A stretch of DNA of 64,000 nucleotides, taken from Pseudomonas crudilactis (GTDB taxonomy: Bacteria > Pseudomonadota > Gammaproteobacteria > Pseudomonadales > Pseudomonadaceae). This document shows positions 27,415 to 36,787 of the stretch, piece after piece. The notes under the pieces are model-generated. The model made no database searches and was not told the DNA's origin. It worked only from the letters and a program-made list of their open reading frames with translations. A program made the translations under genes and the position numbers. Each line of letters opens with the position of its first letter. The stretch's first letter is position 1. The stretch covers positions 1 through 64,000 of the forward strand of contig NZ_WXVV01000011.1 in the NCBI RefSeq assembly GCF_013433315.1, written 5' to 3'.

Positions 27415-28233
27415 ATGCAGATGAACCCGAACAAAGACACCCAGCTGTGCATGTCCCTGTCAGGACGTCCAGGCAATTTCGGTCTGCGTTTTCATAACCA
27501 TTTGTATGAGCAACTTGGTCTGAATTTCTACTACAAGGCATTCAGCAGTAAAGACCTGACCGGTGCTGTCGGCGGCATTCGCGCCTTGGGCATCCGTGGT
27601 TGCGGCGTGTCGATGCCGTTCAAGGAAGCGTGCATTGCGCTGGTCGATGAACTGGATGCGTCGGCAGCGGCGATCCAGTCGATCAATACCATCGTCAACA
27701 CCGACGGCCATCTCAAGGCTTACAACACCGATTACATTGCCATCGAACAGTTGCTGAAAACCCACGCGGTGCCCAAGGATTCAACGTTCGCCCTGCGTGG
27801 CAGCGGCGGCATGGCCAAAGCGGTGGCCAGTGCCTTGCGTGATGGCGGTTACCAAAACGGTTTGATTGTCGCCCGCAACGAGCGCGCCGGGCGTGCGTTA
27901 GCGGATTCGCTGGGTTATCGCTGGCAGGCGGAACTGGGCGAGGAGCGCCCGCAGATGCTGATCAACGTGACGCCGGTGGGCATGGACGGCGGGCCGGAGG
28001 CGGGGCAGCTGGCGTTTGAGGCAGAAGTGATCAAAGCGGCCGAGACGGTTTTTGATGTGGTGGCGATTCCGTCGGAAACGCCGTTGATCGTGCGCGCTCG
28101 GGCCGAAGGTAAAAAGGTGATTACCGGGCTTGAGGTGATTGCGATTCAGGCGCTGGAGCAGTTTGTCCTGTACACCGGCGTGCGCCCGAATGAAGAGCAG
28201 TTTGCGGCGGCGGTGGCGTTTGCCCGGAGCTGA
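27415..28233 (+). CDS. Shikimate 5-dehydrogenase-like protein (HI0607 type)
   Basis: A 272-residue member of the shikimate dehydrogenase superfamily, closest by eye to the HI0607/SDH-like branch (MNPNKDTQLCMSLSGRPGNF is its hallmark start). It keeps the catalytic Lys (GVSMPFKE) and Asp (NTDY) and a changed nucleotide loop (RGSGGMAKAVASAL in place of GxGGA). In that branch activity with shikimate is weak, so a role in quinate or another substrate is possible. ATG 27415 follows AAGGAG by seven bases. No aromatic genes are adjacent. Confidence 0.87.
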   Translation: MQMNPNKDTQLCMSLSGRPGNFGLRFHNHLYEQLGLNFYYKAFSSKDLTGAVGGIRALGIRGCGVSMPFKEACIALVDELDASAAAIQSINTIVNTDGHLKAYNTDYIAIEQLLKTHAVPKDSTFALRGSGGMAKAVASALRDGGYQNGLIVARNERAGRALADSLGYRWQAELGEERPQMLINVTPVGMDGGPEAGQLAFEAEVIKAAETVFDVVAIPSETPLIVRARAEGKKVITGLEVIAIQALEQFVLYTGVRPNEEQFAAAVAFARS

Positions 28234-28264
28234 TTCTTTGGTTTTGTGTTGATCTGGCGGACCT

Positions 28265-28330
28265 CTTCGCGAGCAAGCTCGCTCCCACATTGGAATGCGT
28301 TCCCCTGTGGGAGCGAGCTTGCTCGCGAAG
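28265..28330. repeat. REP doublet, GTGGGAGCGAGC type
   Basis: CTTCGCGAGCAAGCTCGCTC and its complement, spaced by 18 bases, between two same-strand genes. Confidence 0.9.
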
Positions 28331-28421
28331 GCCGCGACTCGGTTTCAAACTTCGATTGCCTATACTGCCTCCCCAGCAAGCACAGACTTGCCCACCACAA
28401 AAACCGTGACCGAGGCTCCCC

Positions 28422-28940
28422 ATGCACCCACCCATTCTCAACCTGCATCAGGTCGAACTCGAACCCCTGCCCGAAGCCCTGGCCCCGGAAGGCGAAACCG
28501 CCGGCCGCTATCAGCAGCGCATGGCCCGCGTCGGTCAGCAATTGGGTTCGCAAAAACTCGGTTATCGCCTGTACGCGTTGCCACCGGGCATGCGCGGCAG
28601 CCCGTTTCACAGTCATCGGGTCAACGAAGAAATGTTCTACGTGGTGGCCGGGGAGGGCGAGGTGCGTCTTGGCGCCGAGCGTTTTCCAATCCGCGAAGGC
28701 GATGTGATTGCCTGCCCCCCGGGCGGCCCGGAGAAGGCGCATCAGATCATCAATACCAGTCAGGCCGAACTGCGTTATCTGGCGGTGAGTACTCAACAGC
28801 AGCCGGACATTTGCGAATACCCGGATTCGAATAAATATGCGGTGATGGATAATTTTCAGGTGGATGCCGAAGGTAATACTTCAGGCTTTGTCGCCGTGGC
28901 GCGGCAGAAGGATGGCGTTGATTACTGGGATGGCGAGTAA
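28422..28940 (+). CDS. Cupin-domain protein
   Basis: A 172-residue protein with a cupin fold. Motif 1 is read in PFHSHRVNEEMFYVVAGEGEVRLG and motif 2 in GDVIACPPGGPEKAHQIINT, giving possible metal ligands His, His, Glu and His. The tail (DNFQVDAEGNTSGFVAVARQ) is acidic. It could be a small sugar or dioxygenase-like enzyme or a binding protein; no neighbour gives a hint. Confidence 0.83.
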   Translation: MHPPILNLHQVELEPLPEALAPEGETAGRYQQRMARVGQQLGSQKLGYRLYALPPGMRGSPFHSHRVNEEMFYVVAGEGEVRLGAERFPIREGDVIACPPGGPEKAHQIINTSQAELRYLAVSTQQQPDICEYPDSNKYAVMDNFQVDAEGNTSGFVAVARQKDGVDYWDGE

Positions 28941-28953
28941 AACATAGATCCCT

Positions 28954-29042
28954 TGTAGGCCTTCGCCTGCTCGCGATAGCGGTGTGTCAGTCACATCATA
29001 TTTGACTGACACACCGCTATCGCGAGCAGGCGAACGCCTACA
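28954..29042. repeat. REP doublet, CCTGCTCGCGATAGCGG type
   Basis: Arms TGTAGGC and CGCCTGCTCGCGATAGCGGT with complement, a close relative of the element at 13849, between convergent genes. Confidence 0.85.
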
Positions 29043-29056
29043 TTGGTTTTGTGTGC

Positions 29057-29704
29057 TTATTCCAGGCGGGCCAGGCGTTCTTCCAGCGCGGCGATCCGCG
29101 CCTCCAGCTCTTCGATGCGCTCGACTGACACGCCACTGCTTGCGCCGCGATCCAACGGATTCTGCCGCGCCGCCATGATCGCCTCGATATCCGCCGGATC
29201 ACCCAAGGCATGGGTGTAACGATCTTCGCGCTGCCCGGCCTGACGGGGAATCAACACGGCCAAACCCCGCGCGATCAAGCGCTCAAGCTGATGTACTACC
29301 TGCTCGGTGTCTTCAAATTCATGCATGCGCCCACTGCGGGTCAGCAGTTCATTGACGGTTTGCGGACCACGCAGAAACATCAATCCGCTGAGAATCACCT
29401 GCGCCGGCACCAGTTCCAGTGCCTTGTCGACCTTGTGCTCCCAGCGGTCGGCGCGACTGCCCATCACCAGCTTAGCGAAACCGCGACCTTCCAGTGCGCG
29501 CAAGCTCTGCCCGACCTGACCCTGGGTCAGATTCATCACCGGTTCGCGACTGGTTTTTTGATTGCACGCCGTGACCAGCGCATTAAGGGTCAGCGGATAG
29601 GTTTCCGGACTGGTTGCCTGTTTCTCGATCAACGAGCCGAGGATGCGGATTTCCGTGGCATTGAGCCGTGGCTCGTCGAAGGTGGATTCTGGTTCAGTGG
29701 TCAT
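29057..29704 (-). CDS. yceH: YceH family (DUF480) protein
   Basis: A 215-residue DUF480 protein with two winged-helix domains ([24 protein letters not shown] at the start, [21 protein letters not shown] in the second) and a C-terminal coiled coil ([21 protein letters not shown]). The family is widespread in proteobacteria; its role is not established. Stands alone. Confidence 0.92.
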   Translation of the reverse strand: MTTEPESTFDEPRLNATEIRILGSLIEKQATSPETYPLTLNALVTACNQKTSREPVMNLTQGQVGQSLRALEGRGFAKLVMGSRADRWEHKVDKALELVPAQVILSGLMFLRGPQTVNELLTRSGRMHEFEDTEQVVHQLERLIARGLAVLIPRQAGQREDRYTHALGDPADIEAIMAARQNPLDRGASSGVSVERIEELEARIAALEERLARLE

Positions 29705-29829
29705 CGCGCGTTCCCTTTGCAGTCGAAGGCGCCTAGCCTAATCCTTGCCAAACAAAAGGCAAGCCGTGTGGTCATCAAGCATGGCTATAATCGCCTCCTT
29801 GTTCCACCCAGCCACCACACGAGACTGCC

Positions 29830-30339
29830 ATGACCATTTCCCTGTACGCCGCATCCGTTCCGGTTTTTCAACAAATGCTCAACGCTTTGAGCGATGTGCT
29901 GAAAAAGGCTGAAGCCCACGCCACCGAGAAAAACATCGACCCGAACGCGTTCCTGCAGGCCCGTCTGTACCCGGACATGTTCCCGCTGACCCGCCAGGTG
30001 CAGATCGCCGTGGACTTCGCCAAAGGCGTATCCTCGCGTCTGGCTGAAGTCGAAGTGCCGAAGTACGACGATACCGAAACCACCTTCGCTGAGCTGCAAG
30101 CCCTGATCGCCAAGGTTCTGGCCTACATCGGCGAGATCAAGCCGGAGCAGATCGATGGCAAGGAAGGCATCGAAATCGTCACCCGTCCGGGCACGCCGAA
30201 AGAGAAGCGCTTCAGCGGTCAGTCGTACTTGCTGACTTATGGCTTGCCGCAGTTTTTCTTCCACGTCACTACCACCTATGCGCTGCTGCGTCATAACGGC
30301 GTGGAAGTGGGCAAACGTGATTACATGGGCGCGTTCTAA
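29830..30339 (+). CDS. DUF1993 domain protein
   Basis: A 169-residue protein of the DUF1993 family, with a four-helix DinB-like pattern. Family markers are the start SLYAASVPVFQQML, ARLYPDMFPLTRQVQIA and the end LPQFFFHVTTTYALLRHNGVEVGKRDYMG. Role unknown. Its stop is followed after 11 bases by a REPIN. Confidence 0.9.
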   Translation: MTISLYAASVPVFQQMLNALSDVLKKAEAHATEKNIDPNAFLQARLYPDMFPLTRQVQIAVDFAKGVSSRLAEVEVPKYDDTETTFAELQALIAKVLAYIGEIKPEQIDGKEGIEIVTRPGTPKEKRFSGQSYLLTYGLPQFFFHVTTTYALLRHNGVEVGKRDYMGAF

Positions 30340-30350
30340 ACCGCCAGAAG

Positions 30351-30513
30351 CCCCTCACCCTAGCCCTCTCCCGGAGGGAGAGGGGACTGATCGCGTTGTT
30401 GGTTCGAGATACGCCGACCTGATCTATCAAGTCGAACTCAGGTTTTGAACAACACTCGGTCTGCCCCCTTTCCCCCTCGCCCCCCTTGGGGGGAGAGGGT
30501 TGGGGTGAGGGGG
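30351..30513. repeat. CCCTCACCC-type REPIN, copy 2
   Basis: Left arm CCCCTCACCCTAGCCCTCTC, right arm inverted (GGGAGAGGGTTGGGGTGAGG), 163 bases in all. The spacer carries ATACGCCGACCTGA as in copy 1. Confidence 0.88.
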
Positions 30514-30530
30514 AAAAGATCTCAGCCACA

Positions 30531-30568
30531 AAAAAGCCCGCCCGGGTTCACACCTCGGCGGGCTTTTC
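30531..30568 (-). terminator. Rho-independent terminator of sstT
   Basis: GCCCGCC pairs with GGCGGGC; on the minus strand the stem is followed by TTTTTTG. Lies 14 bases behind the sstT stop. Confidence 0.8.
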
Positions 30569-30581
30569 ATTGCAGCAATTG

Positions 30582-31814
30582 TTACGCAGTGCGCTGGGCT
30601 TTCGCTTCTTCACCCAGACACGCCGCAGCGGTAAACAGCACATCAGTCGACGAGTTCAGCGCCGTCTCTGCCGAATCCTGCAACACACCAATAATGAAAC
30701 CGACCGCCACCACCTGCATGGCAATTTCGCTCGGAATGCCAAACAGGCTGCACGCCAACGGAATCAACAGCAACGAACCACCGGCCACACCCGAAGCGCC
30801 ACAGGCACAAATCGCGGCGACAACACTCAGCAGAATCGCCGTCGGAATGTCCACGGCGATGCCCAATGTATGCACGGCCGCCAGCGTCAACACAGTAATG
30901 GTGATCGCCGCACCGGCCATGTTGATGGTCGCGCCCAGTGGGATCGACACCGAATAGGTGTCTTCATGCAGACCCAGACGTTTGCTCAATTCCAGATTCA
31001 CCGGAATATTCGCCGCCGAGCTGCGGGTGAAAAACGCGGTGATACCGCTTTCACGCAGGCACTTGAGGGTCAGCGGGTAAGGGTTGCGACGCAGCTTCCA
31101 GAACACGATCAGCGGGTTCATCACCAGCGCCACGAACAGCATGCAACCGAGCAGCACGGCCAGCAGGTGCGCATAACCGATCAGCGCACCGAAGCCAGAG
31201 GTGGCGAGCGTCGAAGCGACCAGACCGAAAATGCCTAGCGGGGCGAAGCGAATCACTACGCGCACGATCACCGTCACGCCGTTGGACAGATCACCCAGCA
31301 CTTCGCGGGTGGTGTCGCCGGCATGGCGAATCGCGATGCCCATGCCGATCGCCCAGGCCAGAATGCCGATGAAGTTGGCGTTCATCAGGGCGCTGACCGG
31401 GTTGTCCACCACGCTCAACAGCAGGCTTTGCAACACTTCGCCAATGCCGCCCGGCGCGGTCACCGCAACGTTTTCAGTGGACAGCACCAGATGCGACGGG
31501 AACGCCATGCTCGCAACCACGGCCACCACTGCTGCGGCGAAGGTGCCCAGCAGATAGAGGAACAAAATCGGGCGGATGTGGGTTTCCTGACCGTGTTTGT
31601 GGTTGGCAATCGACGCCATCACGAGGACGAACACCAGAATTGGTGCCACGGCTTTCAACGCCGAAACGAACACCTTGCCGATGAACGCGGTGTCTTTTGC
31701 CACGTCCGGGGCAAACATCGCCAAGGCAATACCGGCGATCAGGCCGATGAGGATCTGGGCGACCAGGCTCAGGTTCTTCAGGCGTTGCAATAGAGAAGGG
31801 GATGAAGCAGTCAT
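30582..31814 (-). CDS. sstT: Serine/threonine:sodium symporter SstT
   Basis: Imports L-serine and L-threonine with sodium. The 410-residue protein is a glutamate-transporter-fold (DAACS) member: [18 protein letters not shown] and [19 protein letters not shown] are the two reentrant/helix 7-8 motifs, and [20 protein letters not shown] is SstT-like. Length is near that of E. coli SstT (414). Followed by its own terminator. Confidence 0.93.
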   Translation of the reverse strand: MTASSPSLLQRLKNLSLVAQILIGLIAGIALAMFAPDVAKDTAFIGKVFVSALKAVAPILVFVLVMASIANHKHGQETHIRPILFLYLLGTFAAAVVAVVASMAFPSHLVLSTENVAVTAPGGIGEVLQSLLLSVVDNPVSALMNANFIGILAWAIGMGIAIRHAGDTTREVLGDLSNGVTVIVRVVIRFAPLGIFGLVASTLATSGFGALIGYAHLLAVLLGCMLFVALVMNPLIVFWKLRRNPYPLTLKCLRESGITAFFTRSSAANIPVNLELSKRLGLHEDTYSVSIPLGATINMAGAAITITVLTLAAVHTLGIAVDIPTAILLSVVAAICACGASGVAGGSLLLIPLACSLFGIPSEIAMQVVAVGFIIGVLQDSAETALNSSTDVLFTAAACLGEEAKAQRTA

Positions 31815-32150
31815 AGCGGCATCTCTGATTTTTTATAGGGTGCAAGGTTGCGTAGAGCGATGGCAAAACAGCGGCAGACCACCACCACGAACCGAAAGTG
31901 TTGACGCGACATCAACGCCAATAAACCGGTCGTTGAACAGGCTGTACGTTTTTCAGGGCGCGGACTTTATCACAGCGTAGGCCTTATCCTTCAGGCATGT
32001 GACGATCTGCCACCGGATCAGTCAACCAGATAGACAGGTTTGTGCAAGTCAGTCCGGACACACTCTGTTAAGATTGCGCATCCTTATTTTCAAACTCTGC
32101 CAGCGGGCCTCCGGGTCAACGCTGGTGTCGTCGTTTTGCTGGAGTTGCGC
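31815..32150. other. Divergent promoter gap between sstT and an MFS gene
   Basis: 336 bases without a supported gene. It must hold the promoters of both divergent genes; the stretch near 32060-32090 (TCTGTTAAGATTG) is AT-richer, but no clear promoter pair stands out. No repeat is seen. Confidence 0.5.
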
Positions 32151-33314
32151 ATGCTGTTGCCCATTCTTCTGTTGTCCGCTGCCGGATTCACGGTGCTGAC
32201 CACGGAATTCGTTATCGTCGGCCTGTTGCCGGCGATTGCCCGAGACCTCGCAGTCACCATCCCGCAGGCTGGGTTGCTGGTGACGCTATTCGCTTTTACC
32301 GTGGCGATGTTCGGGCCTTTCCTGACCGCCTATTTCGCCCGGTTCGAGCGGCGCAAGCTGTTTATCAGCATCCTGATCATGTTCGGTCTGGCCAATACCG
32401 TGGCGGCGCTGGCGCCGAACATCTGGGTGATGGCAATTGCCAGGTTGATCCCCGCGCTGGGTCTGCCGGTGTTCTGGGCCTTGGCCAGTGAGACCGCCGT
32501 GGACATCGTCGGCCCGGATTTCGCCGGTCGGGCGATCGCCAAGATCGGCTTCGGCATTGTCTGTGCCACGGTGTTTGGCATCCCGGTCGGCACGCTGATT
32601 TCTGACGCCTTCGGCTGGCGCAGTGCCTTTGGCATTCTGGCGGTCATCGCTTTTGCCAAAGCCTTGCTGCTGTTTGTTTACCTGCCGAAAACCAGTCTGC
32701 ATCAGCATCAGGTCAGCTTCCGCTCGCAGTTCAAGATCCTGCGCAGCCCGTTGATGATCGGCCATATCGTCCTGTCGATTCTGGTGTTCAGCGGCATGTT
32801 TACCGCTTACACCTATCTGGCCGACATTCTTGAGCGCCTTGCCGGCTTCAACGGCACCGTCGTCGGTTGGTGCCTGATGGCCTTCGGCGCGGTCGGGCTG
32901 ATTGGCAACTCGCTGGGCGGTCGTGCGGTCGATCGCCATCCGCTGGGGGCATCGGTGTTGTTCTGTGCGTTCATGATTTCCGGCATGGTCTCGCTGGTGC
33001 CGAACATTCACTCGCCGCTGGGGCTGGCGGTGGCGATGGGAATCTGGGGCATCACCCAGGCTGCATTGTTCCTGGTCAGTCATGTGCGCCTGATGAAAGC
33101 CGCGCCAGAAGCGCCGGCCTTTGCCGCTTCGTTGAACATCGCCGGGGCCAATCTGGGCATCGGTCTGGGCGCTATCGTCGGAGGCCGGGTCATCGACAGC
33201 GCGGGTCTGGGCTTCCTTGGCTTTGCCGCCGCCGGTTTCATCTTGCTCTCAGTGTTCCTCGCCATGGTGCTGATGACACTCAAGCCGCGCGAAATGTGCG
33301 CCGAGGCCTCATAA
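32151..33314 (+). CDS. MFS efflux permease (DHA1 type)
   Basis: A 387-residue, 12-span permease. TTEFVIVGLLPAIARDLAV in helix 1 and FARFERRKLFIS as motif A place it in the DHA1 efflux branch (AraJ/YdhP-like). ATG 32151 follows GGAG by six bases; the frame upstream adds 37 unlikely residues. Its last codons overlap the stop of the convergent nhaR by 6 bases. Substrate unknown. Confidence 0.87.
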   Translation: MLLPILLLSAAGFTVLTTEFVIVGLLPAIARDLAVTIPQAGLLVTLFAFTVAMFGPFLTAYFARFERRKLFISILIMFGLANTVAALAPNIWVMAIARLIPALGLPVFWALASETAVDIVGPDFAGRAIAKIGFGIVCATVFGIPVGTLISDAFGWRSAFGILAVIAFAKALLLFVYLPKTSLHQHQVSFRSQFKILRSPLMIGHIVLSILVFSGMFTAYTYLADILERLAGFNGTVVGWCLMAFGAVGLIGNSLGGRAVDRHPLGASVLFCAFMISGMVSLVPNIHSPLGLAVAMGIWGITQAALFLVSHVRLMKAAPEAPAFAASLNIAGANLGIGLGAIVGGRVIDSAGLGFLGFAAAGFILLSVFLAMVLMTLKPREMCAEAS

Positions 33315-34208
33315 CGCCGTGAACAGCTCGCGTCGGGCACCTTCGGTAATCGCAACGATACCGGGGTGCTTGACCTTGCGTTCCACCGAAATGGCATAGA
33401 ACGACTCGGTCACCGCGTCGGTCTGGCCTATCAGTTCGACGCCGTACTGGCGCTTCACTTCATCGGCAATCACGCTCGGGCCGATAAAAATTCCGCTGCC
33501 GGATTGGCCAAACGCCTGCATCAAGGCACTGTCATCAAACTCGCCGACGATTTGCGGCTGGATCTGCTGCTCGGCAAACCAGCGCTGCAAGCGGCTGCGC
33601 ACTACGGTTTCCGCGCCGGGAATCAGCAGTGGCGCGCCGTGCAGGCTGCGCGGGAAATCCTGACCGTACCTGGCCGCCAATTCAGCAGTGGCAAAGAAGC
33701 TGATCCCGCATTCACCGAGTTTCTGGCTGTAGCCCTTGATGTCGAGGTGCGAGGGCATCGGGCTGTCGGAGATCACCAGGTCCAGGCGCTGGATCGCCAG
33801 ATCGGCGAGCAAGCGTTCGAGTTTGTCTTCGCGGCAGGTGATGCGCAGCGGTTCGTTCAGCTCCATGGTCGGTGCGATCAGGCGATAGACGATGGACTTC
33901 GGCACCACATCTGCCACCCCTACACGGAACAGGATCTGCTGTTCATTGGGTTGTGCGCGCAGCATCAGTTCCAGTTCGCCACCGAGCTGGAACATCTGCT
34001 CGGCGTAGGGCAGGGCTTGTCGCCCGGCTTCGGTGAGTTCCAGCTGTCGGCCGACTCTGCGAAACAGTTCGATGCCATAAGTCTGTTCGAGCAGGGAAAT
34101 CTGCCCGCTGATGGTTTGCGGGGTCAGGTTCAGTTGCTCGCAGGCGCGCACGATGCTGCCGGTCTTGGCTACAACCCAGAAGTAATGCAGTTGTCGGTAG
34201 TTGAGCAT
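33309..34208 (-). CDS. nhaR: LysR-type regulator NhaR
   Basis: A 299-residue LysR regulator with the NhaR-type start MLNYRQLHYFWVVAKTGSIV and helix LTPQTISGQISLLEQTYG. NhaR responds to sodium and controls antiporter and stress genes in enterobacteria. No nhaA gene is in the window, so the target here is open. It converges with the MFS gene. Confidence 0.85.
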   Translation of the reverse strand: MLNYRQLHYFWVVAKTGSIVRACEQLNLTPQTISGQISLLEQTYGIELFRRVGRQLELTEAGRQALPYAEQMFQLGGELELMLRAQPNEQQILFRVGVADVVPKSIVYRLIAPTMELNEPLRITCREDKLERLLADLAIQRLDLVISDSPMPSHLDIKGYSQKLGECGISFFATAELAARYGQDFPRSLHGAPLLIPGAETVVRSRLQRWFAEQQIQPQIVGEFDDSALMQAFGQSGSGIFIGPSVIADEVKRQYGVELIGQTDAVTESFYAISVERKVKHPGIVAITEGARRELFTAL

Positions 34209-34341
34209 GGCGATCTACAGTTCGTGAAAACCGAAGTATAGCCGCTAAAAATACGAATTTTCCTGAAGTGTTCATCTCCCTAGAATGCCCAGCCATCGAC
34301 GGCCGGTCTGTGAGCCTGTCTGTTCATTCGAAGGAAACCTT

Positions 34342-34584
34342 ATGAAATACACAATCCCAGCTTTGATGTTTGCGTCTTTACTGCTTATGGCCGGTTGCGA
34401 TCAGGCCGAGAAAAGCGCCCAGCAACTGATGGGCAAGGCTGCCGAAAGCGCCAAGCAAGCGATCGACGACACCCACAAAGCCGCCGAACAAGCGCTGAGT
34501 GATGCCACCGGCGGCTTGATCGAGAAAAAAGAAACACCGGAAAAAGACGCGGAACAATCCGAATCTTCCTCCAAGACCATCTAA
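34342..34584 (+). CDS. Small lipoprotein, Ala/Lys-rich
   Basis: An 80-residue lipoprotein: signal MFASLLLMAGC with the lipidated Cys at about residue 19, followed by an amphipathic Ala/Lys/Glu helix (KAAESAKQAIDDTHKAAEQAL) and a charged tail ending ESSSKTI. It resembles LEA-like or coiled envelope lipoproteins. AAGGAA precedes the ATG. The TerC-like gene follows 29 bases later, so they may share a message. Confidence 0.82.
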   Translation: MKYTIPALMFASLLLMAGCDQAEKSAQQLMGKAAESAKQAIDDTHKAAEQALSDATGGLIEKKETPEKDAEQSESSSKTI

Positions 34585-34613
34585 TTCGTCTTACACAGAG
34601 TCAGGACTGACCC

Positions 34614-35363
34614 ATGGAATATCTGTTACAGCTCGCCGCCAGCCCCACCGCCTGGGTTGCTTTGGCCACATTGGTGGTGATGGAAATCGTGCTCGGCATC
34701 GATAACCTGATCTTTATTTCGATCCTGACCAACAAATTGCCCAAGCAGTACCAGCAGAAAGCACGCCGTATCGGTATCGGCATGGCGTTGATCCTGCGTC
34801 TGGCGCTGTTGAGCACCATCGCCTTCATCGTGCAGTTGACCGCGCCTGTTATCGAAATTCTGGGTCAGGCTTTCTCGTGGAAGGACATGATCCTGATCGC
34901 CGGTGGTCTGTTCCTGGTCTGGAAAGCCACGACCGAGATCCACCACAGCATGGACCCGGCGCCGGAAGATCCAAAGTCGGCGACCTCGACGGTTACGCTT
35001 GGTTTCGCTGCCGCTATTGGCCAGATCCTGATGCTCGACATGGTGTTCTCGATCGACAGCATCATTACCGCCGTCGGCATGACTGAACACTTGCCGATCA
35101 TGATCATCGCGGTGGTGGTGTCGGTGCTGGTGATGCTGTTTGCTGCTGAACCGCTGGCCAAATTCATCAACGACAACCCGACGGTGGTGATGCTGGCCCT
35201 GGGCTTCCTGATCATGATCGGTATGACCCTGATCGCTGAAGGCTTCGGCGCCCACGTACCGAAAGGTTATGTGTATGCGGCGATGGCGTTCTCCGCTTCG
35301 ATTGAAGTGCTGAACATGATGTCGCGTCGGGCGAAGCAGAAGAAGCTGGCTGAGCAGGTGTAA
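34614..35363 (+). CDS. TerC family membrane protein
   Basis: A 249-residue TerC-like protein with seven or more spans. The family markers are [15 protein letters not shown] with the Asp in helix 1 and [18 protein letters not shown] in the second half. Members help export manganese or load exported metalloproteins. No manganese riboswitch is visible upstream. A good terminator follows. Confidence 0.92.
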   Translation: MEYLLQLAASPTAWVALATLVVMEIVLGIDNLIFISILTNKLPKQYQQKARRIGIGMALILRLALLSTIAFIVQLTAPVIEILGQAFSWKDMILIAGGLFLVWKATTEIHHSMDPAPEDPKSATSTVTLGFAAAIGQILMLDMVFSIDSIITAVGMTEHLPIMIIAVVVSVLVMLFAAEPLAKFINDNPTVVMLALGFLIMIGMTLIAEGFGAHVPKGYVYAAMAFSASIEVLNMMSRRAKQKKLAEQV

Positions 35364-35378
35364 CCGCCAATAAGCCAA

Positions 35379-35414
35379 AAAGGCCGCTTGAACTGAGTTC
35401 AGGCGGCCTTTTTT
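35379..35414 (+). terminator. Rho-independent terminator of the TerC-like gene
   Basis: AGGCCGCTTGAACT and AGTTCAGGCGGCCT form a long stem followed by TTTTTTC. Confidence 0.9.
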
Positions 35415-35447
35415 CATTTCGGGTTCTCTATGCTCTGCTAAAACCAG

Positions 35448-35595
35448 CCCCTCACCCCAGCCCTCTCCCGAGGGAGAGGGAGCCGATCGGTGCGGTTCTC
35501 AAACCTGAGTTCGGCTCGTTATTTCAGGTCGACGTAACTCGAGAAAACAACTCGATCAGTCCCCTCTTCCTCCGGGAGAGGGCTAGGGTGAGGGG
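35448..35595. repeat. CCCTCACCC-type REPIN, copy 3
   Basis: GCCCCTCACCCCAGCCCTCT with the inverted AGAGGGCTAGGGTGAGGGGC, 148 bases in all, between the TerC-like gene and the His-rich small gene. Confidence 0.88.
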
Positions 35596-35617
35596 CTTTT
35601 CGCTTTGACGTTAATCC

Positions 35618-35794
35618 TCAATGCGCGGCGGCGTGTCGTACCCGGTGCTTCTCGGCTTTCTCAACCGCAACAGGCTGAACCGGATGGTGATGGTGATGGT
35701 GGCGCCGCGAAACCCGCAGCACGCCCCACAACATGGCGGCAGCCACGGCCAGCCAGCCGGCAATCAACATTACGATAGTCATGGTCAGGCTCAT
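35618..35794 (-). CDS. Small membrane protein with a natural run of six histidines
   Basis: A 58-residue protein: one membrane span (MTIVMLIAGWLAVAAAMLWGVL), then RVSRR, six consecutive histidines, and a charged tail with more His (EKHRVRHAAAH). GAGGAGG precedes the start at 35794 by five bases. The His run faces the cytosol if the positive-inside rule holds. It could bind metal. No family recognised. Confidence 0.72.
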   Translation of the reverse strand: MSLTMTIVMLIAGWLAVAAAMLWGVLRVSRRHHHHHHPVQPVAVEKAEKHRVRHAAAH

Positions 35795-36025
35795 CAGTGC
35801 CTCCTCTTCGCCCTGCATCGGGCGCACACTTTTTCAATTCGCTCTGTTTCAGTGACAGTCTAGACAATGGGGTGTTTCAGGCTATTGACCAAAGGTCGCT
35901 GGTGACCAATCAGTTTGCTCTATGCAATCGATGTGTCTGCCGCTTAAGGCTATACCGCAGCCTGGCGCGGCCCTATGATCGCAGGCGTTGCCGGAACACG
36001 ATGACCGGCGTCTGAACAGAGAGTG

Positions 36026-36700
36026 ATGATGGTGCAGGTATTTTCTCGAATTCGTGTGGCGCTGCTGGTGGCCGGTTGCGCGGCCGTGTTGGCCGGATGT
36101 GCAGGCAGTGTGGCGCCTGAGGTCAAGCGTCTGCCGGAGCGGGTCGAACTCAGTGGCACGTTCTATCGCGGCGAAGCCAATCAGAGCGGCCCGCAAGTGC
36201 TGGCCAGCCTGTTGTCGCAGCAGGGCGTCGTGATCACCCCGGGTTTATTGGAAAAACCACTGCACTTGCCGGGTGCCGAAGACAAGCTGCAGCAGAATAT
36301 CCAGAACCTTGCCCGTGAGTACGGCATGGTGGTTTATCCGCTGGACAGCAATCTGCCAGCGCTGTTGACGCAGGTGGCGGCGGGTTATCCGGTGATGGTG
36401 CGCTTCAGCGAGGGTTCGGCGTTCTGGGCCGAGCCGCGTTACGCGATCCTGTCCGGCTACGACCGCAACAAACAGAAGGTCTTGCTGCGTGCCGGGATGA
36501 ACCGTCGCGAACTGATGAGTTTCAGCGCCTTTGAATCGTCGCTGGAAAAGTCCGGTGGCTGGGCGATTCTGATTCAAAAACCCTCACAGATCCCGGCAGC
36601 CGTTGATCGTCAGCGCTGGCTCAAAGCGGCCGATGAACTGTCCCAGGCCGGTCAGGAAAACGAAGCGGCCCAGGCGCGCAAGGCGTTGGCGGCACACTGA
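36026..36700 (+). CDS. C39-like lipoprotein lacking the catalytic residues
   Basis: A 224-residue lipoprotein (lipobox LAGC, Cys 25). The following domain has the layout of bacteriocin-processing-like C39 peptidase lipoproteins: QSGPQVLASLLSQQGVVITP, LPGAEDKLQQNIQNLAREYG, YPVMVRF and YAILSGYD. In active relatives the first motif is QCGP and a His precedes YA. Here Ser 54 replaces the Cys and Arg 138 the His, so proteolysis is not expected. A C-terminal helical part follows. Several starts (36023-36032) are possible; ATG 36026 is used. Confidence 0.78.
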   Translation: MMVQVFSRIRVALLVAGCAAVLAGCAGSVAPEVKRLPERVELSGTFYRGEANQSGPQVLASLLSQQGVVITPGLLEKPLHLPGAEDKLQQNIQNLAREYGMVVYPLDSNLPALLTQVAAGYPVMVRFSEGSAFWAEPRYAILSGYDRNKQKVLLRAGMNRRELMSFSAFESSLEKSGGWAILIQKPSQIPAAVDRQRWLKAADELSQAGQENEAAQARKALAAH

Positions 36701-36787
36701 ATCTCCGTTCGTCATCTGCCGGGCACGACTGCGCCCGGCAAGCCTCTTACGCCTATAACCCGTTTTCGGGTAAATCAGGAGGTGAGC

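Noticed and set aside
34209..34341. Manganese (yybP-ykoY) riboswitch for the TerC-like gene
   Set aside because: The gap lies before the lipoprotein gene, is only 133 bases long and shows no such fold by eye.
35618..35794. Hexahistidine tag from a cloning vector
   Set aside because: The frame continues with ordinary genomic sequence on both sides, its own start and a membrane span, and no vector sequence.
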